A stretch of 5,734 bases of DNA from Clostridiales bacterium (GCA_015655565.1 JAATEU010000126.1:1-5734); one strand, 5' to 3'. Counted from the first letter of the stretch, positions 1-5,516 are shown. Program-made: numbers and translations. The notes: generated from the letters alone by a model not told the origin.

Positions 1-619
1 AATTCATCGATTCAACAGCGCCTGATAACGGCCGCGCTGTGTTTACATCAAGCCCCTGATAGAGGAAAAGCGCAACGATTTCTTTCTGGTTGTTGGCGCA
101 GGCATACCAGATAGGCGACATCCCTGATTTGGAGGTTTGAGAAACCTGGGCTCCACGATCAATCAACAGCTTAACCAGCGCGCGATTGGTATCGTAACAA
201 GCCAGTAACAGCGGTGTTTCTCCTGCATGATTCACATGATTGATTTGGGCGCCATTGTCAAGTAATAGCTCTACCATCGGGAGCTGTTTCGAGCGGATGG
301 CGAAAAACAAGGGCGTGTCTCCCTGCTTGTTCGTAAAATCGACATTTGCTCCTTCTTTCAACAGCAATTTCACAACTTCTGTATGCCGCCAGGCAGCCGC
401 TATCAGCAAAGCCGTTTCACCCTGGTTATTCTCCAGGTTCAGGTCTACCCCTTTGTTTAGCAATTCCTGTACAATCTCGGTTTGGCCGGTTTGTGCCGCC
501 AGGTGAAGTAAGCTGTTTCCATTCAAATCATTGATATTAATGCGTGCACCCTGTTGCAAAAGATACACCGCCGTTTGCTTTTGCTTTTGTAACAGAGAAA
601 TTTCCAAATGGTACCGATC
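1..619 (-). CDS. Ankyrin-repeat protein, internal fragment (no start, no stop in window)
   Basis: A minus-strand frame is open from a TGA near 627 to the left edge, about 206 codons with no stop. It encodes ankyrin repeats: the second half of one repeat (YLLQQGARIN), five complete 33-residue repeats, and the start of another (TARPLSGAVES). Each full repeat follows the ankyrin plan G-x-T-x-L-L-x-A ... V-x-L-L-x-x-G-A-x-(V/I)-N, for example GETALLIAAAWRH then VVKLLLKEGANVD. Ankyrin arrays are protein-binding solenoids; the partner cannot be predicted. There is no ATG in frame before the repeats, and the frame is shifted relative to the livH fragment it abuts, so the N-terminus is missing rather than fused. 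GC is about 50%, and all six arginine codons in the repeats are CGN, whereas four of five in the livH fragment are AGR. This points to a different source genome, either by transfer or by an artefactual join. The ankyrin identity is very secure; its belonging to this locus is not. Confidence 0.88.
41..535 (-). repeat. Five tandem 99-bp ankyrin-coding repeat units
   Basis: Five units of 33 codons run from 535 down to 41, at 535-437, 436-338, 337-239, 238-140 and 139-41. They begin with INDLNGNS, LENNQGET, FTNKQGDT, HVNHAGET and QTSKSGMS. The periodicity is exact at the protein level (33 residues, no insertions), but the nucleotide repeats are strongly diverged. This is an old protein repeat, not a recent DNA duplication. 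Confidence 0.85.
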
Positions 620-1007
620 CGCTCAGCCAGTTGGGAATGGTAAATGGTACGGGTCCCCAGATCAGTCTGACCGTCTCCGCCAATATCCTGCCAAGCATAA
701 TAGTCCCCATAATTGCAAAAATATTAGAATGCATATGCCGTAAGGGATTAAAAATTCCACTTGCTATTAATGCTCCTAAAATACCCGTCAATATAAATGT
801 AAATAATATTGCCAGGGGCCTGTTCCAATTCAATTTAACAATAAATGTACCTGCAAAAATATAGGCCCCTATTGTAATAAGCCTGTCATGGCTAAAATTT
901 AATAAACCTGTAGAATTCCACACCAGCGTATACTCAACGCCGACCAATGCATATATAAATCCCATTGCCACCCCGCTGATCAGTAATTGGATTAAGATTC
1001 CGCTCAT
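537..1007 (-). CDS. livH: Branched-chain amino acid-type ABC transporter permease, LivH family, truncated
   Basis: This is the N-terminal half of an inner-membrane permease of the HAAT/Liv uptake family, which with LivM forms the channel of the transporter. The N-terminus (MSGILIQLLISGVAMGFIYA) and the motif GLLNFSHDRLITIGAYIF fit the LivH pattern of a first membrane helix followed by a conserved NF(A/S)H segment. Hydrophobic segments lie at roughly residues 5-27, 45-57, 66-87 and 96-116. The family is usually near 290-310 residues. Here about 131-141 residues are genuine, and the last 15-25 (ending GVSFATGCTH) are ankyrin DNA read in the wrong frame up to a TAA at 537. I chose the ATG at 1007 because AAAGGAGG at 1023-1016 is 8 nt away. 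The ATG at 1013 is too close to it, and a longer start at 1058 would lie in an intergenic hairpin. It follows the binding-protein gene by 60 nt. It cannot work as it stands; livM, livG and livF are not in the window. Confidence 0.82.
   Translation of the reverse strand: MSGILIQLLISGVAMGFIYALVGVEYTLVWNSTGLLNFSHDRLITIGAYIFAGTFIVKLNWNRPLAILFTFILTGILGALIASGIFNPLRHMHSNIFAIMGTIMLGRILAETVRLIWGPVPFTIPNWLSGSVPFGNFSVTKAKANGGVSFATGCTH
585..625. other. Abrupt junction between livH and ankyrin DNA
   Basis: Reading the minus strand, the permease matches its family through about PNWLSGS (codons ending near 617), perhaps through VPFGNFSVTK. Ankyrin-like sequence in the +1 frame begins at about DRYHLEIS, where LEIS occupies the L-H-x-A position of an ankyrin first helix. 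The two homologies meet or overlap around 580-619, and a GATC lies at 616-619. GC content, codon choice and reading frame all change here. No insertion sequence end, target duplication or attachment site is visible. The join could be a library or assembly chimera (GATC is the Sau3AI/MboI cut site) or a real illegitimate recombination. Confidence 0.75.
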
Positions 1008-1029
1008 AAACATAACCTCCTTTAAGAGA

Positions 1030-1059
1030 AATGTTGCCGGCATAAATACCGGCAACATT
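1030..1059 (-). promoter_or_regulatory. Intergenic stem-loop between binding protein and permease genes
   Basis: A perfect 11-bp inverted repeat (AATGTTGCCGG / CCGGCAACATT) has an 8-nt loop. It begins 8 nt after the binding-protein stop and ends 6 nt before the livH ribosome binding site. On the minus strand it is followed by TCTCTTAAAGG, with no real U-run, so it is at most a leaky terminator. In ABC transporter operons such hairpins often protect the upstream mRNA from 3' decay or reduce read-through, giving more binding protein than permease. That role is inferred here. Confidence 0.7.
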
Positions 1060-1067
1060 AACTGTTT

Positions 1068-2285
1068 TTATTCAACCGTCACTGCTTCGATGAATTGAGG
1101 GATTTTATCTTTAATTTCCGCCACGTTAATGTTATGTACCAAATCATTATTCTCATCGCAGTTCATGGTTCCTACAGGAACTTTTAAGCCGCTTGTTTTC
1201 CTGATTGCTTCCATAACGGCCGTTCTGTCTGTTGAACCGGCCGCCTTAATACCTTCTAATAAAGCAACCGTTCCGCCATAATAGGAGGCTGCATACAGTT
1301 CAGGTTCAATACCATATTTTTCTGTAAACCGTTTCTTAAAATCCACTAAAGTTTCTTCATCACTTGTGGAAACATAATCCGTTACACCGTACCAGCCTTC
1401 AATCCATTCCGCTTCACACATGTCGATAACCTGCTGCATGGTAACGCCGGGGGAGCTTACTACTTCAGCCTCTAATCCCAAATCATGAATCTGGCGGGCA
1501 TGAATTGCAAGTTCCGCATCATGGGTCCATATAATTACCGCATCTACCGCTTCCGATTTCATTTTCATAATCTGTGCCGTAAAATCCTTATCGCCTGTAT
1601 TATGTCCTTCTTCCACATATGTAATATTATTCGTTTCGCAGTAAGCTTTTATCACGCCTTCCGCACCTGTACCGAAGTCATCATTGTTAAAGAATAATCC
1701 AATCTTTTCAGCCCCCAAGGCTTCAACTGCATATTTTGTGGCAGCTTCCGCAAATATCGTATCGGAAGCACGGCAGCGGAACAGGTAATCATTGCCGAGA
1801 TCGCTGATGGCCGGTGAAGTCCCGCCTGTAAATGTTGGAATTCCCGCCTGTTCTACGATAGCTTCAACAGCCAGGGCATTGGTGCTTCTATGAGGTCCGA
1901 TAATTCCCACACTGCCTTCACTTATAAGTTTACTGGCACAGGTAACAGCCATATCCTGTAAGGTCTGGTCATCCTGAATGGATAATTCAATCTGCTTTCC
2001 GAGAATACCGCCATTGGCATTGTATTCATCTACCGCCATTTGAACCGCCTGGTTCATTCTTTCACCATTTAACGGATTATCACCGGTAATCATAGAAATC
2101 AAACCAATTTTTATTATGTCTCCTTCCGTATCAGAAGAATCCGTTGTTTGCGCGGAATCGGTTTCCCCGCTTTGCCCGGCTGTTGCCGCCGGATTGTCTG
2201 TTTCCGAACTGCTCCCACACCCTGTAAGGGAAGCCGCTAATGTTACTGCCGCTAATCCTAAAGCGAGCATTCTTTTTTTCACCAT
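1068..2285 (-). CDS. ABC transporter substrate-binding lipoprotein, branched-chain amino acid/amide type
   Basis: This is the extracytoplasmic binding protein of a HAAT-family ABC importer, tethered to the outer face of the membrane. It has 405 residues. The signal peptide is MVKKRM followed by a hydrophobic stretch and the lipobox L20-T-G-C23, so Cys23 is the predicted lipidated residue. Residues 24-54 are a Ser/Thr/Gly/acidic linker. The type-1 periplasmic-binding fold starts at IIKIGLISMITGDNPLNGE (57-75), followed by YNANGGILGKQIEL, the ligand-site region VGIIGPHRSTNALAV (126-140), NDDFGTGAEG (201-210) and GDKDFTAQI (231-239). All are standard for the leucine/amide-binding (Peripla_BP_6) family, and the length is usual. 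The ATG at 2285 was chosen because AAAGGAG lies 8 nt upstream and translation gives a clean signal peptide; an ATG nine codons earlier adds residues with no function. It lies 27 nt after the dehydrogenase gene. The ligand is unknown: family members bind leucine, amides, urea or aromatic acids. Confidence 0.92.
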   Translation of the reverse strand: MVKKRMLALGLAAVTLAASLTGCGSSSETDNPAATAGQSGETDSAQTTDSSDTEGDIIKIGLISMITGDNPLNGERMNQAVQMAVDEYNANGGILGKQIELSIQDDQTLQDMAVTCASKLISEGSVGIIGPHRSTNALAVEAIVEQAGIPTFTGGTSPAISDLGNDYLFRCRASDTIFAEAATKYAVEALGAEKIGLFFNNDDFGTGAEGVIKAYCETNNITYVEEGHNTGDKDFTAQIMKMKSEAVDAVIIWTHDAELAIHARQIHDLGLEAEVVSSPGVTMQQVIDMCEAEWIEGWYGVTDYVSTSDEETLVDFKKRFTEKYGIEPELYAASYYGGTVALLEGIKAAGSTDRTAVMEAIRKTSGLKVPVGTMNCDENNDLVHNINVAEIKDKIPQFIEAVTVE

Positions 2286-2312
2286 AATACAATCTCCTTT
2301 CCCTTTTCCCAA

Positions 2313-3398
2313 TTACATTATATATTTCATCCCGGTGCGAATTTGCTCCAGTAATTCAATATCACTTTCTATGGTTTTTTTATGAATATAGGTAATTAAC
2401 CGTTCCAGTTTTTCTTTATCCTCCGGAAAACCTGCCTGCTTCAGGCTTACAGGAATCCCTATTTTATCTAAAAACTGTTTTAAGCGCATTATCTCGTACT
2501 TTGTCCCGCCGTTTACGGCAATCTGCAAGGGCAGCGCCATGCCTACAATTTCTCCGTGCAGGTACTTTGATCTGATATCCTTATGCAGGCAGCAGATAGC
2601 ATCATAGAAATTGTGAGCTATGGCCAGCTGCTTCCCACCGGTTGACAAATCGGATACCATTCCAGTTAACATGATATTCATATTGATAATATTATCCAAT
2701 AATAAATTGTCTTTTTTTTCTTCCATATCTTTTAGTGCCTGTTCCGGGATTTCCGTATATTTCTGATAGGTATAGCTTGCAATTAAGGTTGCAATATCAG
2801 AGGTTGCCGCCATTCCTTTTTCCCCAAGATGCATCATTGTAAACATGAATTCCGGTTTTTTTGCCATGGCATCTGCAATTCCGGAAACAAGGTAACGGAC
2901 CGGACAATCGTTTGCAACTATATCCATGTCAACAATTACCCCCCTGATTTCATGCTGCAAAAAACCACTTCTTTCAACAGAGCCGTCTTCTCCGTAAACA
3001 ACGTACAAAACGGCATAAGCAGCACAGGTTGCAGCACAGGTTGGAACGGTAAAAATACTTTTGCCGGTTAAATCACCGGCTGCTTTTGCAATATCTAATA
3101 TTCTTCCCCCTCCGATACCGGCAATCATATCGGCCTGTGAATCTTCTAATTCCTTTGCTATTTTCAGAAAATTCTTTTCCGTAGATGGCCCTTCAAAAAC
3201 ATAAACCAGGTATTCTATTCCCGTCTTTTCTAAACTTTTTTGAATTTTATTCCACGTTTTATCTTTCACTGCATCATCTGAAAATAATAAAAATATTTTT
3301 TTGCCAAAAAAAGAAACTTCATCTCCAATCCGATTTAAGGCACCGTGACACTGTATATAACGCCCGGCGCCGACTTGTATGTGACTATCTCCGAACAT
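2313..3398 (-). CDS. Iron/zinc-dependent alcohol dehydrogenase, glycerol dehydrogenase (GldA)-like
   Basis: This is a cytoplasmic NAD(P)-dependent oxidoreductase of the metal-dependent (type III) alcohol dehydrogenase superfamily, GldA-like branch, 361 residues (GldA is about 365-370). The N-terminal dinucleotide-binding domain carries GIGGGRILDIAK (94-105), the family's GGGxxxD nucleotide loop, then VPTCAATCAA (118-127). The C-terminal helical domain holds the three metal ligands expected from GldA: Asp176 in LVSGIADAMA, His262 in AIAHNF and His281 in YLHGEIVGM. Differences from glycerol dehydrogenase are Arg99 where GldA has Lys in GGGK, and AKKPEF after the first ligand where GldA-like enzymes usually have a W-F/Y-E segment. 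Substrate specificity is therefore open and I give no symbol. The start at 3398 has AAAGGAG 7 nt upstream. It is the first gene of the transporter operon, 27 nt before the binding-protein start, which suggests it acts on the imported compound or a derivative. Confidence 0.88.
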   Translation of the reverse strand: MFGDSHIQVGAGRYIQCHGALNRIGDEVSFFGKKIFLLFSDDAVKDKTWNKIQKSLEKTGIEYLVYVFEGPSTEKNFLKIAKELEDSQADMIAGIGGGRILDIAKAAGDLTGKSIFTVPTCAATCAAYAVLYVVYGEDGSVERSGFLQHEIRGVIVDMDIVANDCPVRYLVSGIADAMAKKPEFMFTMMHLGEKGMAATSDIATLIASYTYQKYTEIPEQALKDMEEKKDNLLLDNIINMNIMLTGMVSDLSTGGKQLAIAHNFYDAICCLHKDIRSKYLHGEIVGMALPLQIAVNGGTKYEIMRLKQFLDKIGIPVSLKQAGFPEDKEKLERLITYIHKKTIESDIELLEQIRTGMKYIM

Positions 3399-3525
3399 AC
3401 TTTCACTCCTTTAATTTCTTTACTCTTTTGACGGAAGAATAAAAATATAAAATATAAAATATTTTATTTAAAGGCATAAAGGTATTGAAGAATATTATTT
3501 ATTTTATTCTTTTAGCCTTTATTTA
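3399..3525 (-). promoter_or_regulatory. AT-rich 5' leader of the dehydrogenase operon
   Basis: This is the predicted untranslated leader. It contains a 14-bp perfect palindrome (ATAAAATATTTTAT, 3454-3467) and imperfect arms AAAGGC (3470-3475, with an inner AAGAAT) and GCCTTT (3515-3520, with an inner ATTCTT) that could fold around the intervening AT tract. It ends with AAAGGAG 7 nt before the start codon. I recognise no known riboswitch. The palindromes are candidate operators, but the low sequence complexity weakens the case. Confidence 0.4.
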
Positions 3526-3554
3526 ATTATATTATATTTTGTATAATTTATCAA
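3526..3554 (-). promoter_or_regulatory. Near-consensus sigma-A promoter of the dehydrogenase/transporter operon
   Basis: On the minus strand, TTGATA (3554-3549) is separated by exactly 17 nt from a perfect TATAAT (3531-3526). Transcription would begin near 3519, giving a leader of about 120 nt. Immediately upstream of the -35 is a 16-bp perfect A/T palindrome (ATTTTAAATTTAAAAT, 3558-3573), which could act as an UP element or bind a regulator. The flanks are so AT-rich that chance matches are more likely than usual, but spacing and position are ideal. Confidence 0.7.
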
Positions 3555-3658
3555 TATATTTTAAATTTAAAATTTTTTATTTTGTATTTTTTATATTTTA
3601 TACAAATTTTCAGTTCGAAATTGTACATATATCACAATACTTTGCAGAATCACATAAG

Positions 3659-3709
3659 AAAGGAGCCGTTGCCCCATAGCTTAATCAGTTATTTTGCAGC
3701 AGCTCCTTT
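3659..3709 (-). terminator. Terminator-like hairpin downstream of rnz
   Basis: Arms AAAGGAGC (3659-3666) and GCTCCTTT (3702-3709) pair perfectly and extend by five more pairs, giving about 14 positions around a 23-nt loop. On the minus strand the single internal mismatch becomes a U-G wobble, whereas on the plus strand it would be C-A, so the RNA is probably made from the minus strand. The stem is followed by CTTATGTG, a weak U-tract. It lies 135 nt beyond the rnz stop and would separate rnz from the dehydrogenase operon. Confidence 0.62.
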
Positions 3710-3843
3710 ACAAATGTATCTATTTATTTTTCCGTATCCAATTCCGTCTTATCGGACAAATTTCGCCCCAATATCTTCCGATTTTCATCAGCGTCCCGCC
3801 TGTCCTCCTTTCCTATTGATGAGTCCACCTGCTCATAAAGTGT
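3710..3843. other. Gap between rnz and its terminator: no firm gene
   Basis: With the flanking control sequences, this forms a gene-free stretch of about 445 bases (3399-3843). The only coding-like signals are on the minus strand. One is a 39-codon open stretch in frame with rnz after its stop, ending at a TAA near 3727. The other is a 22-codon ATG frame (3788-3720, MKIGRYWGEIC...) with an AGGAGG 15 nt upstream at 3809-3804, too far for a standard start. Neither is strong enough to call as a gene. The plus strand shows nothing convincing. Confidence 0.4.
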
Positions 3844-4758
3844 TTATTCGTCAGGGTCAAATTCCAAAGTGATACTTTTCCCATCCTTTCCGGCTTTCGC
3901 ATTAGTAAAGATTTCTCTGGTATCCTCCATAAATTCTTCCGGCTTTACTAAGGATGGACTGTAATGGGTTAACCATAATTCCCGTACACAGGCTGCCTTG
4001 GCTAATCTGGCCGCATCATAAAACGTCATGTGTTTGTGATCGATTGCCTTTTCTTCTTTGTCTTTTTCTCCATACATGCCTTCACATATAAACAAATCTG
4101 CATGCTCTGCATGTTCGGCAATGGAGGTTATGGGTCTGGTATCCGTACAGTACGTAAGTTTAATACCTTTCCTGGGCGGTCCTAATACCATATCCGGTGT
4201 ATAGACAATATCTCCCGCCTGAATGGTTTCTCCCTTCTGCAGCCGATTCCAGTACAGCTGCGGAACATTGTTCCCATGAGCCTTCTCAACAAAAAATCTT
4301 CCGGCACGTTCAATTAAAATAGTATAGCCATAACAAACAACATTGTGATTTACCTTAAAGGCCTGAATCACATAACCATTCAGCCGGATTTCTTCCAGCG
4401 GATTGGATAGTTCTATGAAATGAATATCAAACGGTAATTCCGGTGCTATGATACGAAGTGCATTTACCACGCGTTCCAGGCCCTTAGGGCCAATCATGGT
4501 AACCGGTTTTGTTCTGTCCGCATTTCCCATAGTTAACAGTAAACCGGGTAATCCGCTGATATGATCGCCATGATAATGGGTAAAACATATAATATCTATG
4601 GGATGAAAACTCCAGCCCTTTTCCTTGATCGCAATCTGTGTTCCTTCACCGCAGTCAATTAATAAACTGGAGCCATTATATCTGGTCATCAAAGCGGTAA
4701 GCCACCGGTTCGGCAAAGGCATCATACCGCTTGTACCAAGTAAACAAACATCTAACAT
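3844..4758 (-). CDS. rnz: Ribonuclease Z (tRNase Z), tRNA 3' processing endonuclease
   Basis: This is a cytoplasmic zinc-dependent metallo-beta-lactamase-fold nuclease that cuts tRNA precursors after the discriminator base to create the 3' end for CCA addition. It has 304 residues, matching typical bacterial tRNase Z (about 300-310). The N-terminus MLDVCLLGTSGMMPLPNRW has the family's LGT(S/G) start, and LLIDCGEGTQ (32-41) is conserved. The metal motif is THYHGDH (60-66: His61, His63, Asp65, His66). Other ligands or catalytic residues by position are His138 (NHNVVCYGY), Asp206 (YCTDTRP), His243 (HKHMTFYDAARLA, the equivalent of the tRNase Z HST segment) and His264 (LWLTHYSPS). No residue of the active site is missing. 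The ATG at 4758 has GAGG 7 nt upstream. It is a single-gene unit: its upstream neighbour ends in a terminator and a hairpin follows its own stop. An arylsulfatase-type relative is unlikely given the full motif set. Confidence 0.93.
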   Translation of the reverse strand: MLDVCLLGTSGMMPLPNRWLTALMTRYNGSSLLIDCGEGTQIAIKEKGWSFHPIDIICFTHYHGDHISGLPGLLLTMGNADRTKPVTMIGPKGLERVVNALRIIAPELPFDIHFIELSNPLEEIRLNGYVIQAFKVNHNVVCYGYTILIERAGRFFVEKAHGNNVPQLYWNRLQKGETIQAGDIVYTPDMVLGPPRKGIKLTYCTDTRPITSIAEHAEHADLFICEGMYGEKDKEEKAIDHKHMTFYDAARLAKAACVRELWLTHYSPSLVKPEEFMEDTREIFTNAKAGKDGKSITLEFDPDE

Positions 4759-4790
4759 GTATTTTCCTCACTAATTCACCTGCACACATT

Positions 4791-4808
4791 ATATCTGCAA
4801 GCAGATAT
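4791..4808. promoter_or_regulatory. Perfect inverted repeat overlapping a -10-like box upstream of rnz
   Basis: ATATCTGC-AA-GCAGATAT has 8-bp perfect arms with a 2-bp centre, 33 bp before the rnz start. On the minus strand a TATAAT (4793-4788) overlaps its edge, although no good -35 lies 17 nt upstream. A second CTGCAG palindrome sits at 4813-4818. It could be an operator for a dimeric regulator or a small RNA hairpin in the leader. Confidence 0.45.
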
Positions 4809-4827
4809 GATACTGCAGAAATAAGAT

Positions 4828-4855
4828 GCATAAAAAATGCAGGGCATTTTTATGC
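4828..4855. repeat. Stem-loop in the rnz upstream region
   Basis: Arms GCATAAAAAATGC (4828-4840) and GCATTTTTATGC (4844-4855) pair over 12 positions with one bulged A and an AGG loop. No clear U-run follows on the minus strand, so I do not call it a terminator. It would form in the 5' leader if transcription starts near 4930. Confidence 0.5.
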
Positions 4856-4936
4856 TATTTTCCAGCTTCATTATATAGCTCTATTCTGCCTTTTTCCATA
4901 AAAACATACACATATTTCCAAAGCTTTTCTGCTTTA

Positions 4937-4965
4937 ATATTAACATAATATATACTGATTATCAA
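4937..4965 (-). promoter_or_regulatory. Candidate promoter for rnz
   Basis: On the minus strand TTGATA (4965-4960) is followed after 17 nt by TAATAT (4942-4937), which matches four of six positions of the -10 consensus. Transcription would start near 4930, about 170 nt before the rnz start, and the leader would include both the 4828-4855 stem-loop and the 4791-4808 inverted repeat. It is a modest match in AT-rich DNA. Confidence 0.45.
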
Positions 4966-5147
4966 GTCCTACCAGCATAATGCCACGGCAAACGCACGAA
5001 GATTATGCAAAAGTTCCCGGCAGTTTCCCGATGTAGTCATCCGGATTTTCAGGGAAAGAACTCCTATGACACTAAAAAACTCCAAAAATTACTTAAAACA
5101 AGATTGAAAAATGGAAAACTCACTCCTGCTTTAAGCAATTTTGGGAT
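4966..5147. other. Gene-free spacer between the zinc-protein terminator and the rnz promoter
   Basis: No frame here has a start, ribosome binding site and protein-like composition. It holds small inverted repeats: GCATAAT (4975-4981) with ATTATGC (5002-5008) enclosing TGCC/GGCA, and TTCCC/GGGAA arms around a CCGG-rich patch near 5014-5056. I see nothing else. The gene-free region as a whole runs from 4759 to 5230. Confidence 0.4.
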
Positions 5148-5221
5148 AAAAAAGGCTGCTGCAGACCCGGACACAGGTTCCAAATCAATTGGATCATCCT
5201 TACAGTGTATCTGCAACAGCC
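5148..5221 (-). terminator. Intrinsic terminator of the CxxC protein gene, with a long structured loop
   Basis: On the minus strand the stem GGCTGTTGCAGA (5221-5210) pairs with TCTGCAGCAGCC (5165-5154), 12 positions including one U-G wobble, and is followed directly by six T (5153-5148). The plus-strand reading would have a C-A mismatch and no U-tail, so the direction is clear. The 44-nt loop can pair further (ACAC 5171-5174 with GTGT 5205-5208, AGG with CCT, TCCAA with TTGGA), making an extended hairpin. The stem begins 9 nt after the stop codon of the gene it serves. Confidence 0.8.
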
Positions 5222-5230
5222 CTGCTCCTG

Positions 5231-5476
5231 TTATAAAACTTCTTTTTTTCGTACTACTTCAATTGGTATTTTAAAAGTAGAAATCAGTTTATCGTAGCAT
5301 TCTACACATATATTAAATTTATGAACTTCCAAATCATATTTTGAAAAATATCCCCACTCCTTAGCTGCCTCAAAGACATCTTCTTTCATAATTCCTTGTT
5401 CCATGATAATCTTTTTCCCACATACGTTGCAGCGTACATCCTTGTTAATGCGGATTTTCATCTTTACCTTGTCCAT
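5231..5476 (-). CDS. Small protein with two CxxC pairs (probable zinc-binding), function unknown
   Basis: It encodes 81 residues and is probably cytoplasmic, with no signal peptide or membrane segment. Two Cys pairs, C16-N-V-C19-G-K and C57-V-E-C60-Y-D, lie 37 residues apart and would make a four-cysteine zinc site like a zinc ribbon. Between them is an acidic/aromatic stretch, EAAKEWGYFSKYDLEVHKF, and the tail STFKIPIEVVRKKEVL looks like a final beta strand. The first pair followed by GK is common to rubredoxin-like knuckles. I recall similar short proteins in Clostridia but know no function, so it stays hypothetical. The ATG at 5476 has AGGAGG 8 nt upstream, which makes the start secure. 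It has its own promoter candidate and a strong terminator, so it appears to be a single-gene unit, not part of an operon with rnz. Confidence 0.85.
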   Translation of the reverse strand: MDKVKMKIRINKDVRCNVCGKKIIMEQGIMKEDVFEAAKEWGYFSKYDLEVHKFNICVECYDKLISTFKIPIEVVRKKEVL

Positions 5477-5516
5477 ATGTTATCCCTCCTGCTAACTTGG
5501 CCAGCTTCTTAGTATT

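Noticed and set aside
608..622. Vector polylinker at the junction (adjacent KpnI-like GGTACC and GATCC)
   Set aside because: Only two short sites are present, no further polylinker order is seen, and both can be read as part of the flanking genes. Only the GATC ligation idea is kept.
240..864. Several plus-strand open frames of 60-106 codons across the ankyrin and livH region
   Set aside because: They are antisense to frames with clear family motifs, lack ribosome binding sites and have no recognisable protein pattern.
537..1007. A functional LivH-ankyrin fusion protein
   Set aside because: The two coding frames are offset by one base, so translation of livH reads the ankyrin DNA in the wrong frame and stops at 537.
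1008..1058. Longer livH start at 1058 (adds 17 residues)
   Set aside because: The extra codons fall in the intergenic hairpin, and the Shine-Dalgarno points to the ATG at 1007.
2286..2312. Longer binding-protein start at 2312
   Set aside because: It would add nine residues before a textbook lipoprotein signal, and AAAGGAG lies between it and the ATG at 2285.
4969..5040. Minus-strand 23-codon frame (MTTSGNCRELLHN...) upstream of rnz
   Set aside because: There is no ribosome binding site, it is short, and nothing suggests conservation. It is probably chance.
5005..5274. Plus-strand frame of 89 codons (MQKFPAVSRC...)
   Set aside because: It runs through the minus-strand terminator and the end of the CxxC gene, has no ribosome binding site, and its composition is not protein-like.
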